NCBI GenBank assembly: GCA_014218215.1
Contig: CP043652.1
Location: 1,302,001-1,366,000 of the forward strand
Direction of reading: 5' to 3'
Origin: Geodermatophilaceae bacterium NBWT11
Lineage (GTDB): Bacteria; Actinomycetota; Actinomycetes; Mycobacteriales; Geodermatophilaceae
DNA: 64,000 nucleotides
Below, piece by piece: positions 15,825-24,572 of the stretch. The notes under the pieces were generated by a model, which was not told the DNA's origin, did not search any database, and worked only from the letters and a program-made list of their open reading frames with translations. Both the position numbers and the translations under genes were made by a program. Positions within the stretch are counted from its first letter, which is position 1; each line of letters begins with the position of its first letter.

Positions 15825-16643
15825 TCAGAGGCTGGTCTGGGCCAGCGCGTACGCCACCGGGGCGGCGGCGGCGAACGGCACCACCGCCTGGACCACGGGC
15901 AGCGCCCACCCGCGCTGCGGGCGTTCGGCGACCACGTAGCTGGCCCCCACGGCCACCAGCGCGGCGACCCCGGCCACCGCAGCGCCCGTGGTGGCCGCCG
16001 ACAGGCTGTCCACCAGCTCCCCCGGGGTGCGCCGCAGCACCGACACGGCGACGCCGGCGAGCACCGCGAGCAGCAGCGCCAGCAGGCCGCGGGGCACGCC
16101 GAGGGCGATCTGCGGGCGGGGCAGCAGCAGGTCGACGAGGTGGCCGACCAGCAGGGCGGCCCCGACGACGAGAACCGTGGTGTCGACGGCCCGGTCGGCG
16201 TCGGTGTCCCCGGCGGAGGTGAGCAGGACCGCCAGCGCGGAGACGACGCACAGCAGCATCACCACCCCGGCCAGCGAGGCGACGAGGTAGCGGCGGGGGG
16301 CCGGGCGGGCCATCTGGTGCAGCACCGCCACGAGCAGCCCGGGCCCGAGCACGACCAGCAGCATCCCCGGCTGAGGCCGGTCCGGCAGCGCCATGAGGAG
16401 GTCCGCGCCTATCGCGGCGGCCGCCCCGATGGCCAGCGACCCGACGAACCCGCGGATGCCGGTGGCGGTCACCCACGCCGCGACCAGGGCCATCTGCACC
16501 ACGAGCAGGGCGGCCAGCCGGCCGGGGTCGCCGGCGACGGCGGGCACCCCGACCAGCAGGGCGGTGACCACGACGACGACGCCGGCCGCGGGCAGGTGGT
16601 GGGCCGCGCGGGGGAGCTCGGTCTCCAGCGCCGAGTGGCTCAC
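15825..16643 (-). CDS. Polytopic membrane protein of unknown function
   Basis: A 272-residue protein with about eight hydrophobic helices and almost no soluble domain, for example GVVVVVTALLVGVPAVAG and VVGAALLVGHLVDLLL. No transporter signature is recognised. GTG at 16643 overlaps the hydrolase stop (GTGA at 16640-16643), so it is co-translated with the hydrolase. Confidence 0.7.
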   Translation of the reverse strand: MSHSALETELPRAAHHLPAAGVVVVVTALLVGVPAVAGDPGRLAALLVVQMALVAAWVTATGIRGFVGSLAIGAAAAIGADLLMALPDRPQPGMLLVVLGPGLLVAVLHQMARPAPRRYLVASLAGVVMLLCVVSALAVLLTSAGDTDADRAVDTTVLVVGAALLVGHLVDLLLPRPQIALGVPRGLLALLLAVLAGVAVSVLRRTPGELVDSLSAATTGAAVAGVAALVAVGASYVVAERPQRGWALPVVQAVVPFAAAAPVAYALAQTSL

Positions 16644-17485
16644 GGGTGGCTCGGGTCGCTGGGCACCGGCGCATCGTCGCAGAGCCCGACGCGGCCCACG
16701 GTCTCCCGCGCCCAACGGCCGATCCGCTCGGCCAGCGGCACCGTCATCCCGGACTCGGCGTGCCCCATCCCGGGCACCTCCCACACCGTCGTCCCCGGCC
16801 CGGCCGCCCGCGCCAGCGCCCGCACGTGCTCCAGGGGGAAGTAGTGATCGCGGTCGCCGTGCACCAGCAGCAGCGGGGTGGGCGCGATCAGGCTGACCAG
16901 CTGGACCGGGGCAGCGGGCAGCTCGGCCCAGGGCGCCCCGAGCCGGATGCCGGTCACCCGGGGGCCCAGCCGCCGGCCCAGCCCGGTCTCCAGCATCCCG
17001 TTCACCCGGCGCATCGGGACGGTGTCCCGGACGTACCAGCGGCTGACCGCGCTCACCCCCACGACGGCGTCGGGCCGGTGCTCCCCGACCGCGGCCTGGC
17101 GCAGTGCCACACCCGCGCCCATGGACAGGCCCACGGTCACCACGGTCCCGGCGCCGTCGGCCCGGGCCGCCCGCACGGCGGCGTCGACGTCGAGCACCTC
17201 GTCGTCCCCGCCGACGCCGGTGGCACCCCCGGACCGGCCGTGGCCGCGGAAGTCCAGGCCGCGCACCTCGCCGAAGGCCGCGAGCACGTGGGCCAGGCGG
17301 CGGAACGGGGCGCGGGCGGTGGAGTTGGTGAACCCGTGGGCCAGCACGAACGTGAGCGGCCGCTCGTCACCACCCAGGGGCCGCGGCAGGGCGGCGGGGA
17401 CGACGATCCCGCGCAGGTCCACCCCGTCGGCCGTGCGCACCGTCACCGCACGGACGTCGCTCGAGGTCGGTACGGCAGGGCCCAC
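16640..17485 (-). CDS. Alpha/beta hydrolase
   Basis: A 281-residue alpha/beta hydrolase. The triad is visible: nucleophile Ser in VGLSMGAGVAL, Asp in LLVHGDRDHYF, and His in VPGMGHAESG. VLAHGFTN forms the oxyanion region. Esterase/lipase-like activity is expected; the substrate is unknown. It is divergent from glnR and overlaps the membrane protein downstream by 4 bases. Alternative GTG starts exist nearby. Confidence 0.8.
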   Translation of the reverse strand: MGPAVPTSSDVRAVTVRTADGVDLRGIVVPAALPRPLGGDERPLTFVLAHGFTNSTARAPFRRLAHVLAAFGEVRGLDFRGHGRSGGATGVGGDDEVLDVDAAVRAARADGAGTVVTVGLSMGAGVALRQAAVGEHRPDAVVGVSAVSRWYVRDTVPMRRVNGMLETGLGRRLGPRVTGIRLGAPWAELPAAPVQLVSLIAPTPLLLVHGDRDHYFPLEHVRALARAAGPGTTVWEVPGMGHAESGMTVPLAERIGRWARETVGRVGLCDDAPVPSDPSHP

Positions 17486-17558
17486 GTCGGCTATCCTGCC
17501 CTCTCACCTCGACACCGGCGTCGACGCCGAGGCAGTGCAGTGCGTGTGAGGAGACGAC

Positions 17559-18302
17559 ATGCGGCTCGTGCTCATGACATCCGCCCGTCAGGCGACGACC
17601 GAGGTGCTCCCCGCCCTGGGTCTGCTGGCCCACCAGGTCCGCGTGGTCGCCCCGGAGCTGTCCAGCCTGCTCGACGGGGACGCCGGCGACGTCGTCCTGG
17701 TCGACGCCCGGCACGACCTGGTCTCGGCCCGCACGCTGTGCGCGCTGCTGTCCTCGACCGGCGTCGCGGCCTCGGTGGTCGCCGTGCTCAGCGAGGGCGG
17801 CCTGGTCGCGCTGTCGGCCGACTGGGGGGTCGACGACGTCGTCCTGGACACCGCCGGCCCGGCCGAGGTCGACGCCCGGCTCAAGTGGGCCTCGGCCCGC
17901 CGGCTGGCCGCCTCCACCCCGACCGCCGCCGACGACGGCGGGGTCACCAAGGCCGGTGAGCTCGTCATCGACGAGCACAGTTACTCCGCCAAGCTCCGCG
18001 GCCGCCCGCTGGACCTCACGTACAAGGAGTTCGAGCTCCTCAAGTACCTGGCCCAGCACCCGGGCCGGGTCTTCTCCCGCGCCCAGCTCCTCCAGGAGAT
18101 CTGGGGCTACGACTACTTCGGGGGCACCCGCACCGTCGACGTCCACGTGCGTCGGCTGCGCGCCAAGCTCGGCACCGAGCACGAGCAGCTGATCGGCACC
18201 GTGCGCAACGTCGGCTACAAGCTCGACCAGCAGGTCGCCGATGCGACCGCGGCGGCCAACATCGCGGCCGAGACCACCGACAGCGGCGCCCCGCTGCGCT
18301 GA
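17559..18302 (+). CDS. glnR: GlnR family nitrogen regulator
   Basis: A 247-residue OmpR-type regulator that closely follows Streptomyces Gln[12 protein letters not shown]-like [11 protein letters not shown] at the N-terminus, LVDARHDL (the atypical receiver Asp), [17 protein letters not shown], and a winged-helix domain with [19 protein letters not shown] and [18 protein letters not shown]. GlnR is an orphan regulator that works without phosphorylation and controls glutamine synthetase, ammonium and nitrate genes. The RBS GAGGAG lies before the ATG. It is followed directly by mshD, as in other actinobacteria (Rv0818/Rv0819). Confidence 0.92.
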   Translation: MRLVLMTSARQATTEVLPALGLLAHQVRVVAPELSSLLDGDAGDVVLVDARHDLVSARTLCALLSSTGVAASVVAVLSEGGLVALSADWGVDDVVLDTAGPAEVDARLKWASARRLAASTPTAADDGGVTKAGELVIDEHSYSAKLRGRPLDLTYKEFELLKYLAQHPGRVFSRAQLLQEIWGYDYFGGTRTVDVHVRRLRAKLGTEHEQLIGTVRNVGYKLDQQVADATAAANIAAETTDSGAPLR

Positions 18303-19263
18303 TCGGCAGACCCTGACCCCCACCCCGCACCCGACCGTCACCGACGTCGACCGGCTCCCCGCCGGCGACGTCGCGGACGTGCTCGCCCTGCTCGCCGCGG
18401 CCACGGCCGCCGACCGGGTGCGTCCGGTGTCGGAGGAGGCCGAGCTCCGGCTGCAGCACGGCGGTCCCGCGGGCGGCCACGACGTGCTCGCCCGGGACGA
18501 CGTCGGGGCCCTGGTGGGCTACGCCCGGCTGGAGACCGAGGGCGAGGAGGCCGAGGCCGAACTCGTCGTCGCCCCCGCCGCCCGGCGCACCGGGGTGGGC
18601 GGCCTGCTGCTCACCCGGCTCGAGGCGCTCGCCGCCGAGAGCCCGCTGCGGGTGTGGGCGCACGGGGAGCTGCCCGGCTCCACCGAGCTGGCCACCGGCC
18701 GCGGGTACGCCCGGGCCCGCACGCTGCTGCAGATGCGCCGCCCGCTGGACACCGTGGACCCCGAGCCGCGCCCGGAGCTGCCCGCCGACGTGGTGGTGCG
18801 CGCCTTCCGCCCGGGCCAGGACGAGGACGCCTGGCTGCACGTCAACGCCCGCGCCTTCGTCCACCACCCCGAGCAGGGCGGGATGACCGCGCAGGACGTC
18901 GCCCTGCGCGAGGACGAGGCGTGGTTCGACCCGGCCGGGTTCCTGCTCGCCTGGCGGGTGGCCCCCGACGGCACGGAGACCCTGCTGGGCTCGCACTGGA
19001 CCAAGACCCACCCGGCCGGCGAGGTCGGCGACGAGGCGGTCGGCGAGGTCTACGTGCTCGGCGTGGACCCCGACGCCCAGGGCCTGCGGCTGGGCCGGGC
19101 GCTGACCGACCTGGGCCTGGCGCACCTGCGCGGCCGCGGCCTGGCCGAGGTGCTGCTGTACGTGGAGGAGGACAACACCCCGGCGGTGTCCCTCTACGAG
19201 AAGACCGGGTTCACCCGGTTCGCCGTGGACGTCTCCTGGCGGCGGGACCCCGCTCCCTCCTGA
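18241..19263 (+). CDS. mshD: Mycothiol synthase
   Basis: MshD acetylates Cys-GlcN-Ins with acetyl-CoA, the last step of mycothiol synthesis. Two GNAT domains are seen: residues about 28-165 ([19 protein letters not shown]) and 180-340 ([22 protein letters not shown]), plus [15 protein letters not shown]. The start is uncertain. ATG at 18241 overlaps glnR by 62 bases and adds a low-complexity PRRPT stretch; homology begins near TVTDVDRL, where the only nearby candidate is CTG at 18313, 10 bases after the glnR stop. I give the longest ATG version. Neighbour order supports the name. Confidence 0.88.
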   Translation: MRPRRPTSRPRPPTAAPRCADRQTLTPTPHPTVTDVDRLPAGDVADVLALLAAATAADRVRPVSEEAELRLQHGGPAGGHDVLARDDVGALVGYARLETEGEEAEAELVVAPAARRTGVGGLLLTRLEALAAESPLRVWAHGELPGSTELATGRGYARARTLLQMRRPLDTVDPEPRPELPADVVVRAFRPGQDEDAWLHVNARAFVHHPEQGGMTAQDVALREDEAWFDPAGFLLAWRVAPDGTETLLGSHWTKTHPAGEVGDEAVGEVYVLGVDPDAQGLRLGRALTDLGLAHLRGRGLAEVLLYVEEDNTPAVSLYEKTGFTRFAVDVSWRRDPAPS

Positions 19264-19341
19264 CCGACGGTCACCGCAGTACCACTCCCCACCCCGATGA
19301 CGTGAGCCATCCCTCACCCCGTCGGGCGATCCTCGGGCCTC

Positions 19342-19363
19342 GTTCACCTCCCGTTCACCGACG
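19342..19363 (+). promoter_or_regulatory. PHO box upstream of pstCAB
   Basis: Two direct repeats in 11-base register, GTTCACCTCCC at 19342 and GTTCACCGACG at 19353. They match the Streptomyces-type PhoP box (GTTCACC units every 11 bp). A possible -10, TAGGTT at 19391-19396, follows about 28 bp after. This predicts induction of the pst operon by phosphate starvation through PhoR/PhoP. Confidence 0.8.
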
Positions 19364-19458
19364 CACCCGGATCCGTCCACCTCGCACTCCTAGGTTCCAG
19401 GAGGTCGGGCTGCCGCTCGGCCGTGCACGGGCACCGCCGAGGCGAGAAGGGCACCGAG

Positions 19459-19569
19459 ATGACGCAGGTCCGCCCCTCCGCTCCCCCGCCGGGACGTCCC
19501 GGCTCCGACGCCGCCGTCGCCGTCGAGTCCCCCACCCGCAGCGCACGAGCTCATGGAGCCCAGCGGTGA
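19459..19569 (+). CDS. Candidate 36-residue ORF coupled to pstC
   Basis: ATG at 19459, preceded by AGAAGG 9 bases upstream, opens a 36-residue frame (MTQVRPSAPPPGRPGSDAAV then [16 protein letters not shown]). Its TGA overlaps the GTG of pstC (GTGA at 19566-19569). It is Pro/Arg/Ala-rich with no helix or signal peptide. It may be a translational coupler or leader, or a scar where pstS once stood. Coding status is unproven. Confidence 0.4.
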   Translation: MTQVRPSAPPPGRPGSDAAVAVESPTRSARAHGAQR

Positions 19570-20504
19570 CCACCACCGAGACCCCACCCCTCCCCACGAC
19601 CGGCCCCCGCCAGGTCGGTGACTCCGTCTTCGCCGGCACCGCCCGCGCCGCCGGCATCCTGATCCTGGTCGTCCTGGCCGGGGTCGCCCTCTTCCTGGTC
19701 ACCGAGGCCACCCCGGCGATCACCGCGGCCCCCGAGGACGTCCCGGGCGGCGAGGGGCTCGCCGCCTACATCGGCCCGCTGATCTTCGGCACGCTGCTCG
19801 CGGCGGTCATCGCGCTGGTCGTGGCCACCCCGCTCGCGGTCGGCATCGCCCTGTTCATCACGTACTTCGCCCCGCGCAAGCTGGCCCAGACGCTGGGCTA
19901 CGTGGTCGACCTGCTCGCCGCCATCCCCAGCGTCGTGTTCGGCTTCTGGGGCATCTTCGCCCTGGCCCCGGCGCTGGTCCCGCTGTTCGGCTGGCTGGAG
20001 GAGCACCTCGGCTTCATCCCGCTGTTCGCCGGGCCCGCCTCGAGCACCGGTCGCACGATGCTCACCGCCGGTCTCGTCCTCGCGGTGATGATCCTGCCGA
20101 TCATCTCGGCCATCTCGCGCGAGGTGTTCCGCCAGGCCCCGACGCTGCACCAGGAGGCCGCCCTGGCCCTGGGCGCCACGCGCTGGGAGATGATCAAGAT
20201 GGCGGTGCTGCCCTACGGCCGCTCCGGCGTCATCGGCGGCGCGATGCTCGGTCTGGGCCGCGCACTGGGCGAGACCCTCGCGATCGCCCTGGTGCTCTCG
20301 GTCTCCGGTGGCATCACCTTCAACCTCATCTCCTCGAGCAACCCCTCGACCATCGCGGCGAACATCGCGCTGAACTTCCCGGAGTCCACCGGGCTCGACG
20401 TGAACGCGCTGATCGCCAGCGGTCTGGCCCTGTTCGTCATCACCCTCGCCGTCAACATGGCCGCCCGGTACGTCGTCAACCGGCGCGCCGACTTCACGGA
20501 GTGA
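19566..20504 (+). CDS. pstC: Phosphate ABC transporter permease PstC
   Basis: A 312-residue permease with six membrane helices. The family signature [16 protein letters not shown] and the EAA loop [22 protein letters not shown], which contacts PstB, are intact. With PstA it forms the channel for high-affinity phosphate uptake. GTG start overlapping the upstream 36-residue ORF. PstS, the phosphate-binding lipoprotein that usually comes first, is not encoded here. Confidence 0.93.
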   Translation: MTTTETPPLPTTGPRQVGDSVFAGTARAAGILILVVLAGVALFLVTEATPAITAAPEDVPGGEGLAAYIGPLIFGTLLAAVIALVVATPLAVGIALFITYFAPRKLAQTLGYVVDLLAAIPSVVFGFWGIFALAPALVPLFGWLEEHLGFIPLFAGPASSTGRTMLTAGLVLAVMILPIISAISREVFRQAPTLHQEAALALGATRWEMIKMAVLPYGRSGVIGGAMLGLGRALGETLAIALVLSVSGGITFNLISSSNPSTIAANIALNFPESTGLDVNALIASGLALFVITLAVNMAARYVVNRRADFTE

Positions 20505-20509
20505 CCCCG

Positions 20510-21601
20510 ATGAGCACCCAGACCCCCACCGCCCCCAGCCGCCCCGAGTCCACCCCCGAGTTCGACCTCGCCGCCGAGTCCGGCAACCGGCTCACCCGGT
20601 TCGCCGGCTGGGGCCTGTTCGTCCTCGGCGCCCTGCTCGCCGCCGCCCCGACCGCCCTGCTGGGCTGGTCCACCGGCCTGTTCGTCGTCCTCGCCGTGGT
20701 GCTGGGCACCCTGGTCACCTGGGGCGTCTCGCGCGCCGTCGAGGGCCGCCGCAAGTCCACCGACCGGCTGGTGACCTGCCTGGTCAGCTCCGCCTTCGCG
20801 ATCGCCATGGTCCCGCTGTTCTCGCTGGTCTACACCGTGGTGAGCAACGGCGTGGGCCGGCTGGACGCCGAGTTCTTCACCAGCTCGATGGTCGGTGTCG
20901 TCGGCGAGGGCGGTGGTGCCTACCACGCGATCATGGGCACGCTGATCGTCACCGCACTCGCCACCCTGATCTCGGTGCCGATCGGCGTGATGGCCGCGAT
21001 CTACCTGGTCGAGTACGGCAACCGCGGCAAGCTGTCGAAGTGGATCACCTTCCTGGTCGACGTGATGACCGGCATCCCCTCGATCGTCGCCGGCCTGTTC
21101 GCCTACGCCCTCTTCGCGCTGCTCTTCGGCCCGGGCGTGCGGCTGGGCGTCGCCGGTGCGGTCGCCCTGTCGGTGCTGATGATCCCGGTCGTCGTCCGCT
21201 CGGTGGAGGAGGTCCTCAAGCTCGTCCCCAACGAGCTGCGGGAGGCCGCCTACGCCCTGGGCGTGCCCAAGTGGCGCACGATCATCAAGGTCGTGCTGCC
21301 CACCGCGGCCGCGGGCCTGGGCACCGGCATCACCCTGGCGATCGCCCGCGTGGTCGGCGAGACCGCCCCGCTGCTGATCACCGTGGGCATCACGACCGCG
21401 CTGAACTTCAACCCGTTCGACGGCCGGATGGCGACGCTGCCGGTCTACGCCTACTACCAGCTGACCCAGCCGGGTGTGCCGCCGGAGTTCGGCATCAGCC
21501 GGGCCTGGACGGCAGCCCTCCTGCTGATCATCCTGGTCATGGCGCTCAACCTCATCGCCCGCCTGATCAGCCGGGTGTTCGCACCCAAGACCAACCGCTG
21601 A
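20510..21601 (+). CDS. pstA: Phosphate ABC transporter permease PstA
   Basis: A 363-residue permease. Two extra N-terminal helices ([17 protein letters not shown]...) precede the six-helix core; [19 protein letters not shown] and the EAA loop [21 protein letters not shown] are present. I chose ATG at 20510 with GGAG 9 bases before it; a GTG at 20501 overlaps the pstC stop (GTGA) and is possible. PstA pairs with PstC in phosphate import. Confidence 0.92.
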   Translation: MSTQTPTAPSRPESTPEFDLAAESGNRLTRFAGWGLFVLGALLAAAPTALLGWSTGLFVVLAVVLGTLVTWGVSRAVEGRRKSTDRLVTCLVSSAFAIAMVPLFSLVYTVVSNGVGRLDAEFFTSSMVGVVGEGGGAYHAIMGTLIVTALATLISVPIGVMAAIYLVEYGNRGKLSKWITFLVDVMTGIPSIVAGLFAYALFALLFGPGVRLGVAGAVALSVLMIPVVVRSVEEVLKLVPNELREAAYALGVPKWRTIIKVVLPTAAAGLGTGITLAIARVVGETAPLLITVGITTALNFNPFDGRMATLPVYAYYQLTQPGVPPEFGISRAWTAALLLIILVMALNLIARLISRVFAPKTNR

Positions 21602-21639
21602 CCCCGAACCCGACCCGCAGAGAGACGAGAGCAGACACC

Positions 21640-22419
21640 ATGGCCAAGCGCATCGAGGTCTCCGACCTCGACATCTTCTACGGCAACTTCAAGGCCGTGG
21701 AGGGGGTCAACGTCTCGATCGAACCGCGCAGCGTCACCGCGCTGATCGGTCCCTCGGGGTGTGGCAAGTCGACCTTCCTGCGGTCGCTCAACCGGATGCA
21801 CGAGGTCATCCCGGGCGCCCGCGTCGAGGGCAAGGTCGTCATGGACGGCCAGAACCTCTACGACCCGGACACCGACCCGGTCGCCGTCCGCCGGCAGATC
21901 GGCATGGTCTTCCAGCGCCCGAACCCGTTCCCCACGATGTCGATCTACGACAACGTGGTCGCCGGGGTGCGGCTCAACGGCGGCCGGATGAAGAAGTCCG
22001 ACACCGACGCCATCGTCGAGCGCTCCCTGCAGAGCGCGAACCTGTGGAACGAGGTCAAGGACCGCCTCGACCGCCCCGGCGCCGGCCTGTCCGGTGGCCA
22101 GCAGCAGCGGCTCTGCATCGCCCGCGCGATCGCCGTCGAGCCCCAGGTGCTGCTCATGGACGAGCCCTGCTCGGCCCTGGACCCGATCTCCACGCTGGCC
22201 ATCGAGGACCTGATGACCGAGCTCAAGGACCGGTTCACCATCGTCATCGTCACCCACAACATGCAGCAGGCCGCCCGCGTGAGCGAGCAGACCGGCTTCT
22301 TCAACCTCAACGGCGTGGGTCAGCCGGGTCGGCTCATCGAGTTCAACCCGACCGAGAAGATCTTCAGCAACCCCGACGTCAAGGCCACCGAGGACTACAT
22401 CTCCGGCCGCTTCGGCTGA
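21640..22419 (+). CDS. pstB: Phosphate ABC transporter ATP-binding protein PstB
   Basis: A 259-residue ATPase. Walker A is GPSGCGKST; the PstB-specific [17 protein letters not shown], the signature [15 protein letters not shown], Walker [13 protein letters not shown] and the switch His in VTHNMQQ are all present. It powers phosphate import by PstCA. Corresponds by position to PhoT (Rv0820). A strong hairpin follows. No phoU follows; the next gene is on the opposite strand. Confidence 0.95.
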   Translation: MAKRIEVSDLDIFYGNFKAVEGVNVSIEPRSVTALIGPSGCGKSTFLRSLNRMHEVIPGARVEGKVVMDGQNLYDPDTDPVAVRRQIGMVFQRPNPFPTMSIYDNVVAGVRLNGGRMKKSDTDAIVERSLQSANLWNEVKDRLDRPGAGLSGGQQQRLCIARAIAVEPQVLLMDEPCSALDPISTLAIEDLMTELKDRFTIVIVTHNMQQAARVSEQTGFFNLNGVGQPGRLIEFNPTEKIFSNPDVKATEDYISGRFG

Positions 22420-22438
22420 GGCAGCCAGTCCCGCACGT

Positions 22439-22469
22439 GGGCCCCGTCGACCACCGGTCGGCGGGGCCC
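22439..22469 (+). terminator. Terminator after pstB
   Basis: Hairpin with arms GGGCCCCG...CGACC and GGTCG...CGGGGCCC around a 3-base loop, 20 bases after the pstB stop. It also separates pstB from the convergent LCP gene. Confidence 0.75.
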
Positions 22470-22477
22470 TCGTGGTC

Positions 22478-24421
22478 TCAGCCGCAGGTGGCGGTGGCTT
22501 CGGGGGTGGGGGTCGCGGTGGGGACGGCGCTCTCCGGGAGCGCGGCGCCCACGGTGACCGGCTGGACGGCGACGTCGGGGCTGGCGACCACCAGCTGCAC
22601 CGCTCCGCCGACCGCGTCGCTGGGCTGCAGGACCGAGCCGGGGACGGCGGCGGCCACCGTGCTGGCCTGCGCCGCCGCGTCGGGTCCGAAGCGCACCAGC
22701 GTCTGGGACACCGCCCCGGACTCGGTGCCCACGGTGCCGGTGCGGAAGCCCTGCGCGGCCAGCGCGGACGCCGTCGAGGTGGCCACCTCCCCGGTCGCGC
22801 CGTCGTCCCCACGGGTGCCGGTGGCGTCCAGGACGTCGACGGTGACGTCGGCGGGGGCCACCGAGACCGTGGCCGGAGCCGCCACCGGGGCCGCCTCGGC
22901 GGTGGCCGGCTCGGTCGGGGCGGGCAGCGCGCCGGTGCGGATGACCGCGTCGAACAGGCTCCGGGTGGCGTCGCCGTCGAGCAGCACGTGCGCGGCGGTG
23001 CCGCCGGTGGGCACGTAGCCGACCCGCTCGACCGGCAGCGTGGTGCGCTCCACGGCGTCCCCGGACACCTCCCGCAGCGTCGAGGCCAGCGCCCGGACGT
23101 CGCCCAGCGTCGTGCCGTCGTCGACGGTGAACGCATCGGCGGCCCGGGTGAGGAAGGACGTCGTCCCGATCGGGTCGACGAGCGACCCGGGGCTCAGCGC
23201 CTCGCGCAGGGTGGAGGTCAGCAGCAGCTGCTCGCGTTCGGCCACCTCGGTGCCGGTGACGTCGGAGCCGCTGCTGCCCGGGCGCAGCACCCCGGCGACC
23301 TGATCGCCGTCGAGCTCGCTGGTGCCCGCGTCCAGGGTCACCGCGGCGCTGCCGGCCGGCAGGGGCGCCGCGAGGCAGACCGAGATGCCCCCGACGGCGT
23401 CGACCATCCCGGGCAGCCCCCCGAGGTCGACCCCCAGGTAGTGGTCCACCCGCAGGCCGGACAGCTGCTGGACCGCGCGGACCAGGCACGAGGGTCCACC
23501 GTCGAGCAGCGCGTCGGCGAAGGACTCCGAGGTGGGCTCCCGCCGGCCACCCTCGGCCGTGCGGCACTCGGGGGTGTCCACCAGGGCGGTCGGCGGGACG
23601 GTGACCAGCACGGCACGACCGCCCTCGGCGGGCACGTGCGCGATGAGCGTGGTCACCGACGCCGGCCCGGTCTGCCCCGGCAGGTCGGTGCCGACGACGA
23701 GGTAGGTCTGCGCGCCGGCCTGCAGCTGGGGCGCGAGCACCTCGGGGGCGTCGGTGGCCAGCGCCGCGACCCGCTGCACCGACCGGTCGACGTAGAAGTA
23801 CAGCCCCACGTAGTAGCTGCCGACCAACCCGAGCAGCACCGCGAGGACGACGACGGCGCGCACCAGGCGGCGCCGCAGCGGGCTCATCGCGGCCCGGCGC
23901 TCCGCACGGGTCGGCGGCCGCTGGACGATCGGCACGTCCCGGCCCGGGATCGGCGGGACGGGTGCCCCGGCCCGGGCGGTGCCGGGCAGCGGCGGCACCG
24001 GGGTGGACATCCGGACGCCGTCGCCCTGGGCTGCCGCCCGCGGGGTGCCGGGCAGTGGTGGCACCGGCGCCGAGGGCCGAGCTGCGGGCGCGCGGGGCGG
24101 GGTGGGCGGCGGGACGGGCGGGGCGACCGGCGGGGTGGCGGCCTGCGCCGGGAGCTCGCTGGTGACCGGCGGCTGCGGGTCCACCGGACGCCGGTCCGCG
24201 CGGCGTCGACCGGCGGCCCGCCCGCCGGTGTCCTGGGCCTCGCGGGAGCGGGCGAGCAGGGCCTCCACGGTCAGCGCCGCGTCGGCGGCGCGCCCCCCAC
24301 GCCGCGAGGCACGGCTCCCGCGGGGGGTGCTGGGGTCGGTGGGGCTGGTGGGGTCGGGGTGTCCGTCGCCGGGGCCGTCGTCCCGCCTCGGCTGGTCAGC
24401 CACCAGGTCTCGACACCCCAT
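22478..24421 (-). CDS. LytR-CpsA-Psr (LCP)-like envelope protein, divergent
   Basis: A 647-residue type II membrane protein. A proline-rich cytoplasmic head (about residues 1-178, repeated PVPPLPGT units) is followed by a membrane helix (about 185-205), an LCP-like domain (about 230-400) and a C-terminal LytR_C domain (about 520-625). LCP enzymes attach glycopolymers to peptidoglycan. The usual RSDT and SxPRD segments are changed here (PASVTTLIAHV; TVPPTALVD), so the catalytic Asp and Arg appear lost, while IDHY-like VDHYLGVDLGG and VDAVGGI remain. ATG at 24421 has GGAG 8 bases before; GTG at 24403 is an alternative. Confidence 0.8.
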   Translation of the reverse strand: MGCRDLVADQPRRDDGPGDGHPDPTSPTDPSTPRGSRASRRGGRAADAALTVEALLARSREAQDTGGRAAGRRRADRRPVDPQPPVTSELPAQAATPPVAPPVPPPTPPRAPAARPSAPVPPLPGTPRAAAQGDGVRMSTPVPPLPGTARAGAPVPPIPGRDVPIVQRPPTRAERRAAMSPLRRRLVRAVVVLAVLLGLVGSYYVGLYFYVDRSVQRVAALATDAPEVLAPQLQAGAQTYLVVGTDLPGQTGPASVTTLIAHVPAEGGRAVLVTVPPTALVDTPECRTAEGGRREPTSESFADALLDGGPSCLVRAVQQLSGLRVDHYLGVDLGGLPGMVDAVGGISVCLAAPLPAGSAAVTLDAGTSELDGDQVAGVLRPGSSGSDVTGTEVAEREQLLLTSTLREALSPGSLVDPIGTTSFLTRAADAFTVDDGTTLGDVRALASTLREVSGDAVERTTLPVERVGYVPTGGTAAHVLLDGDATRSLFDAVIRTGALPAPTEPATAEAAPVAAPATVSVAPADVTVDVLDATGTRGDDGATGEVATSTASALAAQGFRTGTVGTESGAVSQTLVRFGPDAAAQASTVAAAVPGSVLQPSDAVGGAVQLVVASPDVAVQPVTVGAALPESAVPTATPTPEATATCG

Positions 24422-24572
24422 CGTCTGTGCTCCGCGGCGCCCTCGGCCCCGGCCGCCGGTCCCCGCCACGAGGTCGGCCGACGCCGCCGTCGGGGACCCG
24501 GCCACGATACGGGGAGGTCGGCAGCACCCGGTCGCCCCACGCCGGGTCCGTTCCCTGCGTAGCGTCGGGGCT

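Noticed and set aside
20501-20509. GTG at 20501 as pstA start
   Set aside because: It overlaps the pstC stop and is possible, but ATG at 20510 has a better-placed GGAG.
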